Of a stretch of 24,788 nucleotides of DNA, positions 14,717 through 21,957 are shown piece by piece. The DNA is from Eggerthellaceae bacterium UBA3686 (GTDB lineage Bacteria > Actinomycetota > Coriobacteriia > Coriobacteriales > Eggerthellaceae). Location: assembly GCA_002371495.1 (NCBI GenBank), contig DFIX01000013.1:13789-38576 (forward strand), written 5' to 3'. Within the stretch, counting starts at the first letter, position 1. Every line of letters starts with the position of its first letter. The notes under the pieces were generated by a model that was not told the origin of the DNA, searched no databases, and saw only the letters and a list, made by a program, of their open reading frames with translations. Both the position numbers and the translations under genes were made by a program.

Positions 14717-17700
14717 TTAGAAGAACCTCCCGAAGAAGCCCTTCTTCTTGGGCGGCATTTCGAGGGCGCGGCTCTTCTCGTCGAAGAAGTCGACCTGCTG
14801 CGCCGCTGCGCCAGCTTCGGAACCCGGCATCGCCACCTGCTGCCCTGCGAGCTGAGACTGTTGCTCGGCAGATGCCGGCTGCTGTGACACTTGCGCCTGC
14901 TGTGCGGCTACGTAAGCTTCCGGTGCAACGCCAGGCTGTTCAGCGTAGACGTTTTGGCCTTGAGCGTAAGGAGGCGCGTACGCCGTTTGCTGGTTTGCCA
15001 TTGCAGGCTGCGCTATCTGGGCATAATCGCCCTGCATCGGCTGAACTTCTGCAGGCCCCGGCATAACCACGGGCTGCATCATTTGCGTCGGCTGCGCCTC
15101 TGCGGGTCCTGGCATGGCTACCTGCTGCATGGCCTGAGTCGGTTGCGCTTCGGAAAAACCCGGCATAGCTGCAGGCTGCTCGACCTTAATAGGCTGGGCC
15201 TCCGCCACTCCTTCGAACGGCATCTGGTACCCGAGCAAGTCCTCGATGCTCATCTCGGTCAAGCTCTCGGCCTCGGCTGCTGCATCATGCTGGACGTGTT
15301 GGGCACGCTCCGCCTCTGCTTCGGGCACTTGGGGCTCGTAGCCGAGCTCCACGGGCTCGGCAACGGGTAGCGGGTCGACTCCCGCCTCTGCCGAAGCCAT
15401 TGCCTGATCGATGACCGGCATGGGCTGACCCTGGTGCTGGGGCTCGGTCTCGGGCACAGCGGCAGCAAATCCCTGCTGATCTGCAACGGGCTGGCCAAAG
15501 GGCACCGCCCCGAGCTGAACCGCAGGTTCGAGTACAGGCTCGTTTGCAGATTCGGGCTCGTTCACAGGTTGATCCTCGAGCTGCCGAACGGCATCAACCG
15601 CAGGTTGCGGCGTATCGCCATGCGCGATGGCAGGCGCTATATCGGCAGCTGCATCTCCGATTAAGGTCTGCGGCAGCTGGGCGACGCTGTCGCGTATGGC
15701 GCGCGCCTGTTCAGCTGCCAGCGCGGAACGCTCTGCTGCACGCTCGATCATGGCGGCCTGCGCGTCGAACGGCGGCAACGTGTTGCCTTCCTCGTCGAGC
15801 TCGCAGAAAGCGCCGAGCGGCGTATAGGTCGAATTCGGCCTGAGCTCGCGAAGCTTCGCGGTATCGTGCAGGCACGTATCGATGTAATCGAGAATCCGCC
15901 AGCGAATCTCGGAACTGCGAATCGGCCAGGCAATTTCGACGCGTTTGTTCAGATTCCGGGTCATGAGGTCTGCGCTCGACAGGTACATCGTGCAGTCATC
16001 GGGCGTTCCGAAACAGTAGATGCGGCTATGCTCGAGCAAACGCCCGACGATCGAGACCACGCGAACGTTGTCGGTCATGCCCTTTACCTCGGGCACCAGA
16101 CAGCAGATGCCACGGACGAACAGCGTGATGCCGACGCCTGCCTGTGAGGCTTCCGCAATCTTCTCGATGACGTCTTTATCGGTGATCGAGTTGGCCTTCA
16201 GGAAGGCCCCGCACGGTTTGCCTGCTTGCGCCAGGGCTATCTGGCGGTCGAGGTTCTCGAGGATCATCGGCTTGATTTGCAGCGGCGCGACGCGCAGCAC
16301 GTTGTAGTTGTCCGAAACGTTCTCGAGCTGCATGTTGCGGAAGAACTCGGTGGCGTCTTGGCCGAACTCCTCATCGGTGGTGATGAAGCTCAGGTCAGTG
16401 TAGAGCTTGGCCGTCTTCTCGTTGTAATTGCCCGTACCGAGCTGCGTGATGCGCTGAATCGAGCCGTCGGATAGCTGACGGGTTATGCAGCATATCTTGG
16501 AATGAACCTTGTAATCCCTAAATCCATATATGACGTTGCATCCCGCTTGCTCGAAACGCTGCGACCACTCGATGTTGTTGCTCTCGTCGAAACGTGCGCG
16601 AAGCTCGAAGAGCGCCGTGACGTGCTTGCCGTTTTCAGCCGCGGTAATGAGCGCCTCGGCAAGCTGCGACTGGCTCGCAAGGCGGTAGAGCGTGATCTTG
16701 ATCGAGACGACGGTCGGGTCGAACGCGGCCTCTTTAAGAAGCTGCACGAACGGGTCCATGCTCTCGTAGGGATACGAGAGCAGCACTTCCTTTTCGCAAA
16801 CCTGGTCCATGATGCGGCGCTTGCGATCGAACGCGGCAGGCCAAGCGGGCGTGAAGGGCGGGTTCGAGAGCTTCTGGCGCTTCGACTCCGTAAGCCGGCT
16901 GCCCAGGCCCCATGTCCAGCTGAGGTCGAGCGGTACGGTCGTATCGTATACCTGGCTGCGCTTCAGGCCGAGCTTCTTCAGCATGAGCTTTTCCATGACC
17001 GGAGATAGCGGGCGCTCGCACTCGAGACGCACCGGGGCTAAGCGAGCACGCTGTTTGAGCAGGCGTTTCATATGCTCGCGGTAATCCTCGTCCTGCTCGT
17101 CGCCGGTCTGGTTCGCATCGATGTCGGCATTTCGCGTGACGCAGATGACGTTGGTATGCTTGATGGTGTACATCGAGAAGATCTCGGAAGCGTACATTTC
17201 GATGGCATGCTCGAGCAAGATGAATTGGAAGCCGCGGCCCGGCAGCTTGATGACGCGCTCGCACTGATGCGGCAGCGGTATCAGGCCGAGCACCACGCCC
17301 TCAGCACCGCCCTTGTCCTTCTTATCCTTCTTGCCCTTCTTTTTCTTCTTCCGCTCCACAGCGTCCATCTCGTCGTCGAGGCGCACCAAGATATAGAGCT
17401 TTCCGTTCTCGAGGTGCGGGAACGGATGGCGCGGATTGATGATCTGCGGCGACAGGAACGGCTCGATGTTGTATTTAATGAGGCCTTGCAGGTAATTGCG
17501 CTGCTCGTCGGACAAGTCGTCGGGACGCAAATGGCGAACGCCTTGTTTCGCAAGCGAACCGCGGACGTGCTCGTAGTAGCTCTCTTGGATCGGATAGAGC
17601 TCGCGGCAGCGCTCGAGGATAGCTTTGATCTGCTCTTTCGGCGTCATGCCCGTCTTCGAGTCCTTGACGGGTGGCTCGATGAAGGACAGGTCGGTCAGGC

Positions 17701-18991
17701 TGCCGACGCGCACCATGAAGAACTCCTGGAGGTTGCTCCAGAAAATCGAGATGAAGTTGAGGCGCTCGAGCAGCGGGACCGACTCATCGGCGCCCTGGTC
17801 AAGCACGCGCTCGTCGAATGTCAGCCACGAGAGCTCGCGGTTCTGCATGTAGGCGCGCGGCGTGTCATCGTACTCGTCCTCGTTGTCGTACTCGTCCTCG
17901 CCGATTCCGGCCATGACGGCTTCATCCGATAGCGTGCTCGCAGTAAAGAAGCTCTCGAGCGCGTGCTCGGGTTCGGGGTCGAGCACCGAGCTCTCGATCG
18001 GTTCGGCCGCAGGATCGACGCTTGCCCCAACCTGGGCAGCGGGTTCTTGCGCGGGAGCTCCCTGGTAAGCTGGCTCGGGTGTGGGCTCAGGTATGGGCTC
18101 GGGCTGATAAGCGGGCTGCTGGTAAAGAGCCTCTTGAGGTTGCGCCATCTGTTCAGGCATCTGCGCATGAGCCGCTTGTTCAACTATGGCAGGCATCGCC
18201 TGCTGAACAGGTTCGACAGCAGGCACGACGCCGTAAGGCTGCTGCGCATACGAATCGTACGCCGCTTGGGTAAGCGGCTGCTCGAAGGGCTGGGCATAGG
18301 CCTCGGGTAATGGCTGCGCATATGCCGCAGGCTGTTGTTCGAATTGATCGGGCGGCTGCGCAGCAGGCTGAGCAAACTGTTCCGCCGGCTGCATGGCCGG
18401 TTGTACGAACTGCTCGGTCGGCTGCATTGCCGGCTGAACGAACTGCTCAGTCGGCTGCATTGCCAGCTGGGCAAGTTGCTCGGCGGGCTGGGCGAACTGT
18501 TGTTGCATCGGCTGGGCGAACTGCTCCGCCGACTGTGCGTACGGTTGCTCGACTTGTGGCGCGTACGGTTGCTCAGCGGACTGCGAGAACTGCTCTAAAG
18601 GCTGAGCGTACGGCACTTGCTCCACAGGCTGTGCGAATTGCTGTACGACGGGTTGACCGTATTCGTTCAAGAGCGGCTGTCCGACCACGGTCTGCGCATA
18701 GTCCTGAGGCATCGGCTGGGTCATGACCGGCTGGCCGAACTGATCGACGAGAGGCTGGCCCGCCGTTGGTTGCGCGAAGACTTGGGCAGCGGGCTGAGCA
18801 ACATGCTGCCCGAAAGGCTGGGCCGCATGCTGCGCAAAGGGCTGCGCTACAGGCTGCTGATAATACGTTTCGGAGGGCGTCGCCTGCATATGTTGGGGAC
18901 CACCGAATATCTGGTCAGCCTGTATAGGTTGGTTCATCTGCTGGTCATCAACCGGCTGGTTAGGCAAGGCACCTGGTTCGACTTCGTTCAT
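14717..18991 (-). CDS. ppk1: Polyphosphate kinase PPK1 with long repeat tails
   Basis: Makes polyphosphate from ATP, reversibly, through a phosphohistidine intermediate. It has 1424 residues, about twice the usual 700. Residues 1-378 form a Gln/Pro/Ala-rich tail made of AQP-type repeats, including 11-residue repeats (177-210). An acidic patch (about 360-377) precedes the core. The PPK core spans about 379-1065, from NRELSWLTFDERVL through YKVHSK (His830, the likely phosphohistidine) and LEHSRIYCFG (His988). It carries a Lys-rich insertion (547-562). Residues 1066-1424 form a second Gln/Pro/Ala-rich tail with 17-residue repeats, ending KKKGFFGRFF. The ATG at 18991 has GAGGG 5 nt upstream; a longer frame to 19045 lacks one. 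pap follows 58 nt downstream. No frameshift or stop interrupts the core, so it should be active. Confidence 0.96.
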   Translation of the reverse strand: MNEVEPGALPNQPVDDQQMNQPIQADQIFGGPQHMQATPSETYYQQPVAQPFAQHAAQPFGQHVAQPAAQVFAQPTAGQPLVDQFGQPVMTQPMPQDYAQTVVGQPLLNEYGQPVVQQFAQPVEQVPYAQPLEQFSQSAEQPYAPQVEQPYAQSAEQFAQPMQQQFAQPAEQLAQLAMQPTEQFVQPAMQPTEQFVQPAMQPAEQFAQPAAQPPDQFEQQPAAYAQPLPEAYAQPFEQPLTQAAYDSYAQQPYGVVPAVEPVQQAMPAIVEQAAHAQMPEQMAQPQEALYQQPAYQPEPIPEPTPEPAYQGAPAQEPAAQVGASVDPAAEPIESSVLDPEPEHALESFFTASTLSDEAVMAGIGEDEYDNEDEYDDTPRAYMQNRELSWLTFDERVLDQGADESVPLLERLNFISIFWSNLQEFFMVRVGSLTDLSFIEPPVKDSKTGMTPKEQIKAILERCRELYPIQESYYEHVRGSLAKQGVRHLRPDDLSDEQRNYLQGLIKYNIEPFLSPQIINPRHPFPHLENGKLYILVRLDDEMDAVERKKKKKGKKDKKDKGGAEGVVLGLIPLPHQCERVIKLPGRGFQFILLEHAIEMYASEIFSMYTIKHTNVICVTRNADIDANQTGDEQDEDYREHMKRLLKQRARLAPVRLECERPLSPVMEKLMLKKLGLKRSQVYDTTVPLDLSWTWGLGSRLTESKRQKLSNPPFTPAWPAAFDRKRRIMDQVCEKEVLLSYPYESMDPFVQLLKEAAFDPTVVSIKITLYRLASQSQLAEALITAAENGKHVTALFELRARFDESNNIEWSQRFEQAGCNVIYGFRDYKVHSKICCITRQLSDGSIQRITQLGTGNYNEKTAKLYTDLSFITTDEEFGQDATEFFRNMQLENVSDNYNVLRVAPLQIKPMILENLDRQIALAQAGKPCGAFLKANSITDKDVIEKIAEASQAGVGITLFVRGICCLVPEVKGMTDNVRVVSIVGRLLEHSRIYCFGTPDDCTMYLSSADLMTRNLNKRVEIAWPIRSSEIRWRILDYIDTCLHDTAKLRELRPNSTYTPLGAFCELDEEGNTLPPFDAQAAMIERAAERSALAAEQARAIRDSVAQLPQTLIGDAAADIAPAIAHGDTPQPAVDAVRQLEDQPVNEPESANEPVLEPAVQLGAVPFGQPVADQQGFAAAVPETEPQHQGQPMPVIDQAMASAEAGVDPLPVAEPVELGYEPQVPEAEAERAQHVQHDAAAEAESLTEMSIEDLLGYQMPFEGVAEAQPIKVEQPAAMPGFSEAQPTQAMQQVAMPGPAEAQPTQMMQPVVMPGPAEVQPMQGDYAQIAQPAMANQQTAYAPPYAQGQNVYAEQPGVAPEAYVAAQQAQVSQQPASAEQQSQLAGQQVAMPGSEAGAAAQQVDFFDEKSRALEMPPKKKGFFGRFF
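15014..15166 (-). repeat. 51-nt coding repeats in the PPK1 C-terminal tail
   Basis: Three tandem 17-codon units each begin MPG (MPGFSEAQPTQ, MPGPAEAQPTQ, MPGPAEVQPMQ; residues 1276-1326). The first two units are close matches and the third degenerates towards its end. Confidence 0.75.
18362..18463 (-). repeat. 33-nt coding repeats in the PPK1 N-terminal tail
   Basis: Three 11-codon units, two of them identical as protein (AMQPTEQFVQP, twice, then AMQPAEQFAQP), with a decayed fourth starting AAQPPDQFEQ; residues 177-210. They sit within a longer, less regular AQP-rich region from about residue 45 to 325. Confidence 0.85.
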
Positions 18992-19033
18992 TCGATCCCT
19001 CGGTTCTAAAGCAATTTGCGAATAGATGTGAAC

Positions 19034-19039
19034 ACTATA
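19034..19039 (-). promoter_or_regulatory. Probable -10 box of ppk1
   Basis: TATAGT on the minus strand (5 of 6 to consensus), 42 nt upstream of the ppk1 ATG. No convincing -35 lies 16-18 nt further up. It suggests ppk1 starts its own transcript downstream of the composite repeat. Confidence 0.4.
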
Positions 19040-19088
19040 CCCCATCAGGGATTAATCTGCTATTGCCATGAACAACGCGATGATGAGG

Positions 19089-19186
19089 GTTACATGATGG
19101 GAGTATCCCAATTGACGTCTCCTAACTGGCACCCCCGTAAAATGACGACGAGGGTTCCAGATGGGAGTACCCCAGCTGGAACCCTC
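19089..19186. repeat. Composite two-hairpin intergenic repeat, copy 2
   Basis: Unit A (19089-19133) has the core TGGGA-GTA-TCCCA (19098-19110) then TGACGTCTCCT and GGCACC. Unit B (19150-19186) is a perfect 11-bp stem, GAGGGTTCCAG with CTGGAACCCTC, around an inner TGGG/CCCA pair. Unit A matches copy 1 (7191-7230) at 33 of about 40 aligned positions, and both B units begin GGTTCCAGATG. It lies 22 nt downstream of the lipoprotein stop codon and ends about 50 nt above the ppk1 -10 box. Confidence 0.75.
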
Positions 19187-19208
19187 AAGTGGCTATTCCT
19201 CAGAATAA

Positions 19209-20264
19209 CTACTTTACGATGGACTTAGCCGTATCGGTCGCCCCATCGTCAGTGCCCGCTTCGGACCCGAGCTGCTTCTCGAAGGCATCGAGCTTCAGCT
19301 TCATGTCGGCCTCCATCTCTTCGTAAGTCCTGTCGGCTTCGGGCATGGGGTCGATGGTGGTGCTGTCGTAATCCCCGATCATCAGGTGCTTGCCGGTCAT
19401 GTGGCCCTTTTCGTAGCTAACGACCAGGTCGATCCCGACGATGCTGCCATTTTCCTCAAAAGTTATGGTTAAGAGGGCTTCCTTGACCGCGTCGCCGCCT
19501 TCGGCCATCATACGCAGCACGTCCTCGGAAGCGATGTATTTCTGAGGATCGAGCGTAACCGTATAGATGGCAAGGCCGCTCGACTCCATCTTCTCGACCT
19601 TCGAAGCACAATCCGCCATCGTAGTCAGATCGCCGATGGTGCTCGTGAGGTACGCCGCGAAGCCCTTGGCATGCTCGATGCCGAATTGCTCGGTGGTACC
19701 CGAATAAGAAGGACCATCAGTCACGAAAACGGCGTCATCGCCATCGGTGAAATATTTGAGCGTGATGTCCTCGATCTTGGACTCGGTGCTCGTCTTGACC
19801 TTATCGCCGCTTTCGTCGAACTTATATGTACTCTTGGAAGTTATGGTTTGGGACTCGGCTTCAGCCTCGGTAGTCCCGGCGGCCTCAGCGGATGCGCTTG
19901 CTTCGCCAGCCTCCGAAGATGCGCTCGAATCTGATGCTTCATCCGCAGCTTCTGCCTCGAAAACAGCCTCGGTTTCCTCCTCCACCGAGACCGACTTGAA
20001 AGCCGGCGCATTCGCAATGGCGTCCTTTAGCTCCTCGGCATCTGAGGGCACGAAGCCCGCTCCTTCTCCTGCAGCCGAGGATGCCGTCTCGGAAGCTGCC
20101 GCTGCCGACTCCGAGGCAACCGAAGCCGATTCGGACGATGCGGCGGAAGCGCTCGACGTCGATGCGCTCGCCGACGATGCTGGCTGGCTGCTGCAGCCCA
20201 CCATGGCACCTGCCACCAGGGCCGCGACCAGGGCCGCCGCTATGCAAATTGCTGTTCGCTTCAT
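19209..20264 (-). CDS. Ser/Ala-rich lipoprotein of unknown function
   Basis: 351 residues. It starts MKRTAICIAAALVAALV and runs into a lipobox-like AMVGC, so Cys24 is the likely lipidated residue and the protein would sit on the outer face of the membrane. A low-complexity Ser/Ala linker follows (25-66), then an acidic Glu/Ala/Ser stretch (about 90-137). A folded C-terminal domain of about 200 residues (beta strands such as STYKF, ITLKYF, AIYTVTLDP) resembles in outline the LppX/LprG or DUF6612-type lipoproteins; I do not recognise it firmly. The ATG at 20264 has GGAGGGGG 8 nt upstream. A good -10 box and a 19-bp palindrome lie upstream, so it may have its own regulated promoter. Confidence 0.85.
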   Translation of the reverse strand: MKRTAICIAAALVAALVAGAMVGCSSQPASSASASTSSASAASSESASVASESAAAASETASSAAGEGAGFVPSDAEELKDAIANAPAFKSVSVEEETEAVFEAEAADEASDSSASSEAGEASASAEAAGTTEAEAESQTITSKSTYKFDESGDKVKTSTESKIEDITLKYFTDGDDAVFVTDGPSYSGTTEQFGIEHAKGFAAYLTSTIGDLTTMADCASKVEKMESSGLAIYTVTLDPQKYIASEDVLRMMAEGGDAVKEALLTITFEENGSIVGIDLVVSYEKGHMTGKHLMIGDYDSTTIDPMPEADRTYEEMEADMKLKLDAFEKQLGSEAGTDDGATDTAKSIVK

Positions 20265-20306
20265 AGTGCTTTCCCCCTCCCGGTTTGATCAACCAACAGC
20301 GCTTGC

Positions 20307-20315
20307 AGTATACCA
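20307..20315 (-). promoter_or_regulatory. Extended -10 box of the lipoprotein gene
   Basis: The minus strand reads TGG followed by TATACT (20312-20307), an extended -10 hexamer with 5 of 6 consensus bases. It is 42 nt upstream of the ATG. The -35 position would fall inside the adjacent palindrome and is not a good consensus. Confidence 0.5.
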
Positions 20316-20353
20316 GCGCGAATACTTTTCCCCAGGGGAAAAGTATTCGCGCT
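20315..20353. repeat. Perfect 19-bp palindrome
   Basis: AGCGCGAATACTTTTCCCC (20315-20333), one A, then its exact reverse complement (20335-20353). It lies between glmM and the lipoprotein gene and touches the latter's extended -10. With no T-run after it on the minus strand it is a weak terminator candidate; an operator or a small mobile palindrome are alternatives. Confidence 0.9.
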
Positions 20354-20448
20354 AATGCCGGAAATCACCCTGTCCCGTGACTCATCAGTCTTTCTTCATA
20401 CCCTTGTACAGGCGCCAGGCGAAGAAGATGCACCCTCTTTGGTCGTTT

Positions 20449-21804
20449 TTATGCGAGTTCGCGCTCGACGACAGCGGCGATGCGGTTGGCAGTCTCGCTA
20501 GCCACTTCCTCGGTGGCGGCTTCGACCATGACGCGGACCAGGGGCTCGGTGCCGCTCGGGCGGATGAGCACACGGCCGTTCTCGCCAAGCTCGGCTTCTA
20601 CTTGCGCAACAACTTCGGCGATGGGCTCGTTGCCCTCCAAGGCGTGCTTGTCGACGACGCGGACGTTCACCAGCGTCTGCGGGAAGCGCGTCATGACGGC
20701 GGCCGCCTCCTCTACCGACTTGCCGCTTCGCACGACCGCGGCCAGGTACTGGCAGGCGGTCATGAGGCCGTCGCCTGTCGAGTTGTACTCGAGCATGATC
20801 ATGTGCCCGGATTGCTCGCCACCGATGGAATAGCCCTTAGCGCGCATCTCCTCGAGCACGTAACGGTCCCCCACCTTGGTCTGCACCACGGTAATGCCAG
20901 CATCACGCATGGCATGCATGAATCCCAGGTTGCACATAACGGTTCCCACGACCGTATTACCTGCCAAAATGCCTCGGTCGCGCATGTCGATGGCCAGCAG
21001 CGCAGCCATGAAGTCGCCGTCGAGGACGTCTCCTGCAGGCGTGACCATCATGACGCGATCTGCATCGCCGTCGTGGGCAATTCCAACGTCGGCACCACAT
21101 TTTGCCACGAGCTCGACGAGTGGCTCGAGGCAGGTCGAGCCGCAACCGACGTTGATGTCGACGCCGTCGAAATCATCATTGATGACGGTGACTTCGGCGC
21201 CGAGCCTCCTGAAGGCCTCAGCGCTCGTAAGCGAAGAGGCGCCATGGCCTGTGTCAAGCGCGATGTGGAGCCCGCTGAAATCGACGCCCTGCGCCTTCAC
21301 GCTGTTCACGGCGTGCTGGATGTAGAGCTCGGTCGCCTCCTCGACGGGAAGAGCAATACCCACGGCGTCACCCGGCGGGAGCAGCGACTCGTCGCCAAGC
21401 GCCGCTGCCTCGAGGCCGCCTAGGGCTATGAAGCGCTCTATCTCGTCTTCGACGTCATCGGGAAGCTTGAAGCCCTGGCTGTCGAAGAGCTTGATGCCGT
21501 TGTACTCGGGCGGATTGTGCGACGCCGAGATGACGATGCCACCGTCGGCATGCAGTTCGTTGACGAGGAACGCCACGCCAGGAGTTGGAATTATCCCGGC
21601 CTGAAGAGCCGTTCCTCCGGCGCTCATAACACCGGCGCTCGCCGCCGCCTCGAGCATGTCGCCCGACAGACGCGTATCTTTGCCGATGACGATGCTCTTT
21701 CCCAAGTACACTGCCGCCGCCTGGCCCAGGCGATATGCCATGTCGCAGGTCAGCTGCTTGTTCGCGACGCCGCGCACGCCGTCGGTACCGAAAAGTCGGG
21801 CCAT
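20449..21804 (-). CDS. glmM: Phosphoglucosamine mutase GlmM
   Basis: Interconverts glucosamine-6-phosphate and glucosamine-1-phosphate, feeding UDP-GlcNAc and peptidoglycan synthesis; cytosolic. It has 451 residues, normal for GlmM. It starts MARLFGTDGVRG. The active-site phosphoserine loop SASHNP is at 93-98 (Ser95), the magnesium-binding DGDADR at 245-250, the sugar-specificity loop GEQSGH at 329-334 and the phosphate-binding RPSGTEP at 415-421. The ATG at 21804 has AAAGGA 6 nt upstream. It follows the rpoC terminator by about 110 nt. The lipoprotein gene lies 184 nt downstream. Confidence 0.98.
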   Translation of the reverse strand: MARLFGTDGVRGVANKQLTCDMAYRLGQAAAVYLGKSIVIGKDTRLSGDMLEAAASAGVMSAGGTALQAGIIPTPGVAFLVNELHADGGIVISASHNPPEYNGIKLFDSQGFKLPDDVEDEIERFIALGGLEAAALGDESLLPPGDAVGIALPVEEATELYIQHAVNSVKAQGVDFSGLHIALDTGHGASSLTSAEAFRRLGAEVTVINDDFDGVDINVGCGSTCLEPLVELVAKCGADVGIAHDGDADRVMMVTPAGDVLDGDFMAALLAIDMRDRGILAGNTVVGTVMCNLGFMHAMRDAGITVVQTKVGDRYVLEEMRAKGYSIGGEQSGHMIMLEYNSTGDGLMTACQYLAAVVRSGKSVEEAAAVMTRFPQTLVNVRVVDKHALEGNEPIAEVVAQVEAELGENGRVLIRPSGTEPLVRVMVEAATEEVASETANRIAAVVERELA

Positions 21805-21913
21805 AATAGGTCCTTTCGATTGATTTCCGCCACCCGAATGGGCGGCAGTTAGAATTTGATCTTTTAAGCAGCATGCGCCGTTCGCGCATTGCCGGAAGAA
21901 TCGCGTCTATCGC
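21805..21913. other. glmM leader region
   Basis: The region between the rpoC terminator and glmM. It holds two small hairpins: ATGCGC with GCGCAT (21873-21889) and CCGCC with GGCGG (21827-21845). I see no convincing -35/-10 pair. Confidence 0.3.
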
Positions 21914-21942
21914 AAAGGAGGGCCGCCTGCGGGCAGCCCTCC
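21914..21942 (-). terminator. Rho-independent terminator of rpoC
   Basis: On the minus strand GGAGGGCTGCC (21942-21932), loop CGCA, then GGCGGCCCTCC (21927-21917): an 11-bp stem with one wobble pair, followed by TTT. It begins 15 nt after the rpoC stop codon. The T-run is short but the stem is very stable. Confidence 0.75.
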
Positions 21943-21957
21943 CCTCGTAGACCCTTG

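Noticed and set aside
18310..18726. Plus-strand frame and CRISPR-like repetition in the ppk1 5' region
   Set aside because: The repetition is a coding tandem repeat in frame with ppk1. Units are contiguous with no unique spacers, so it is not a CRISPR array.
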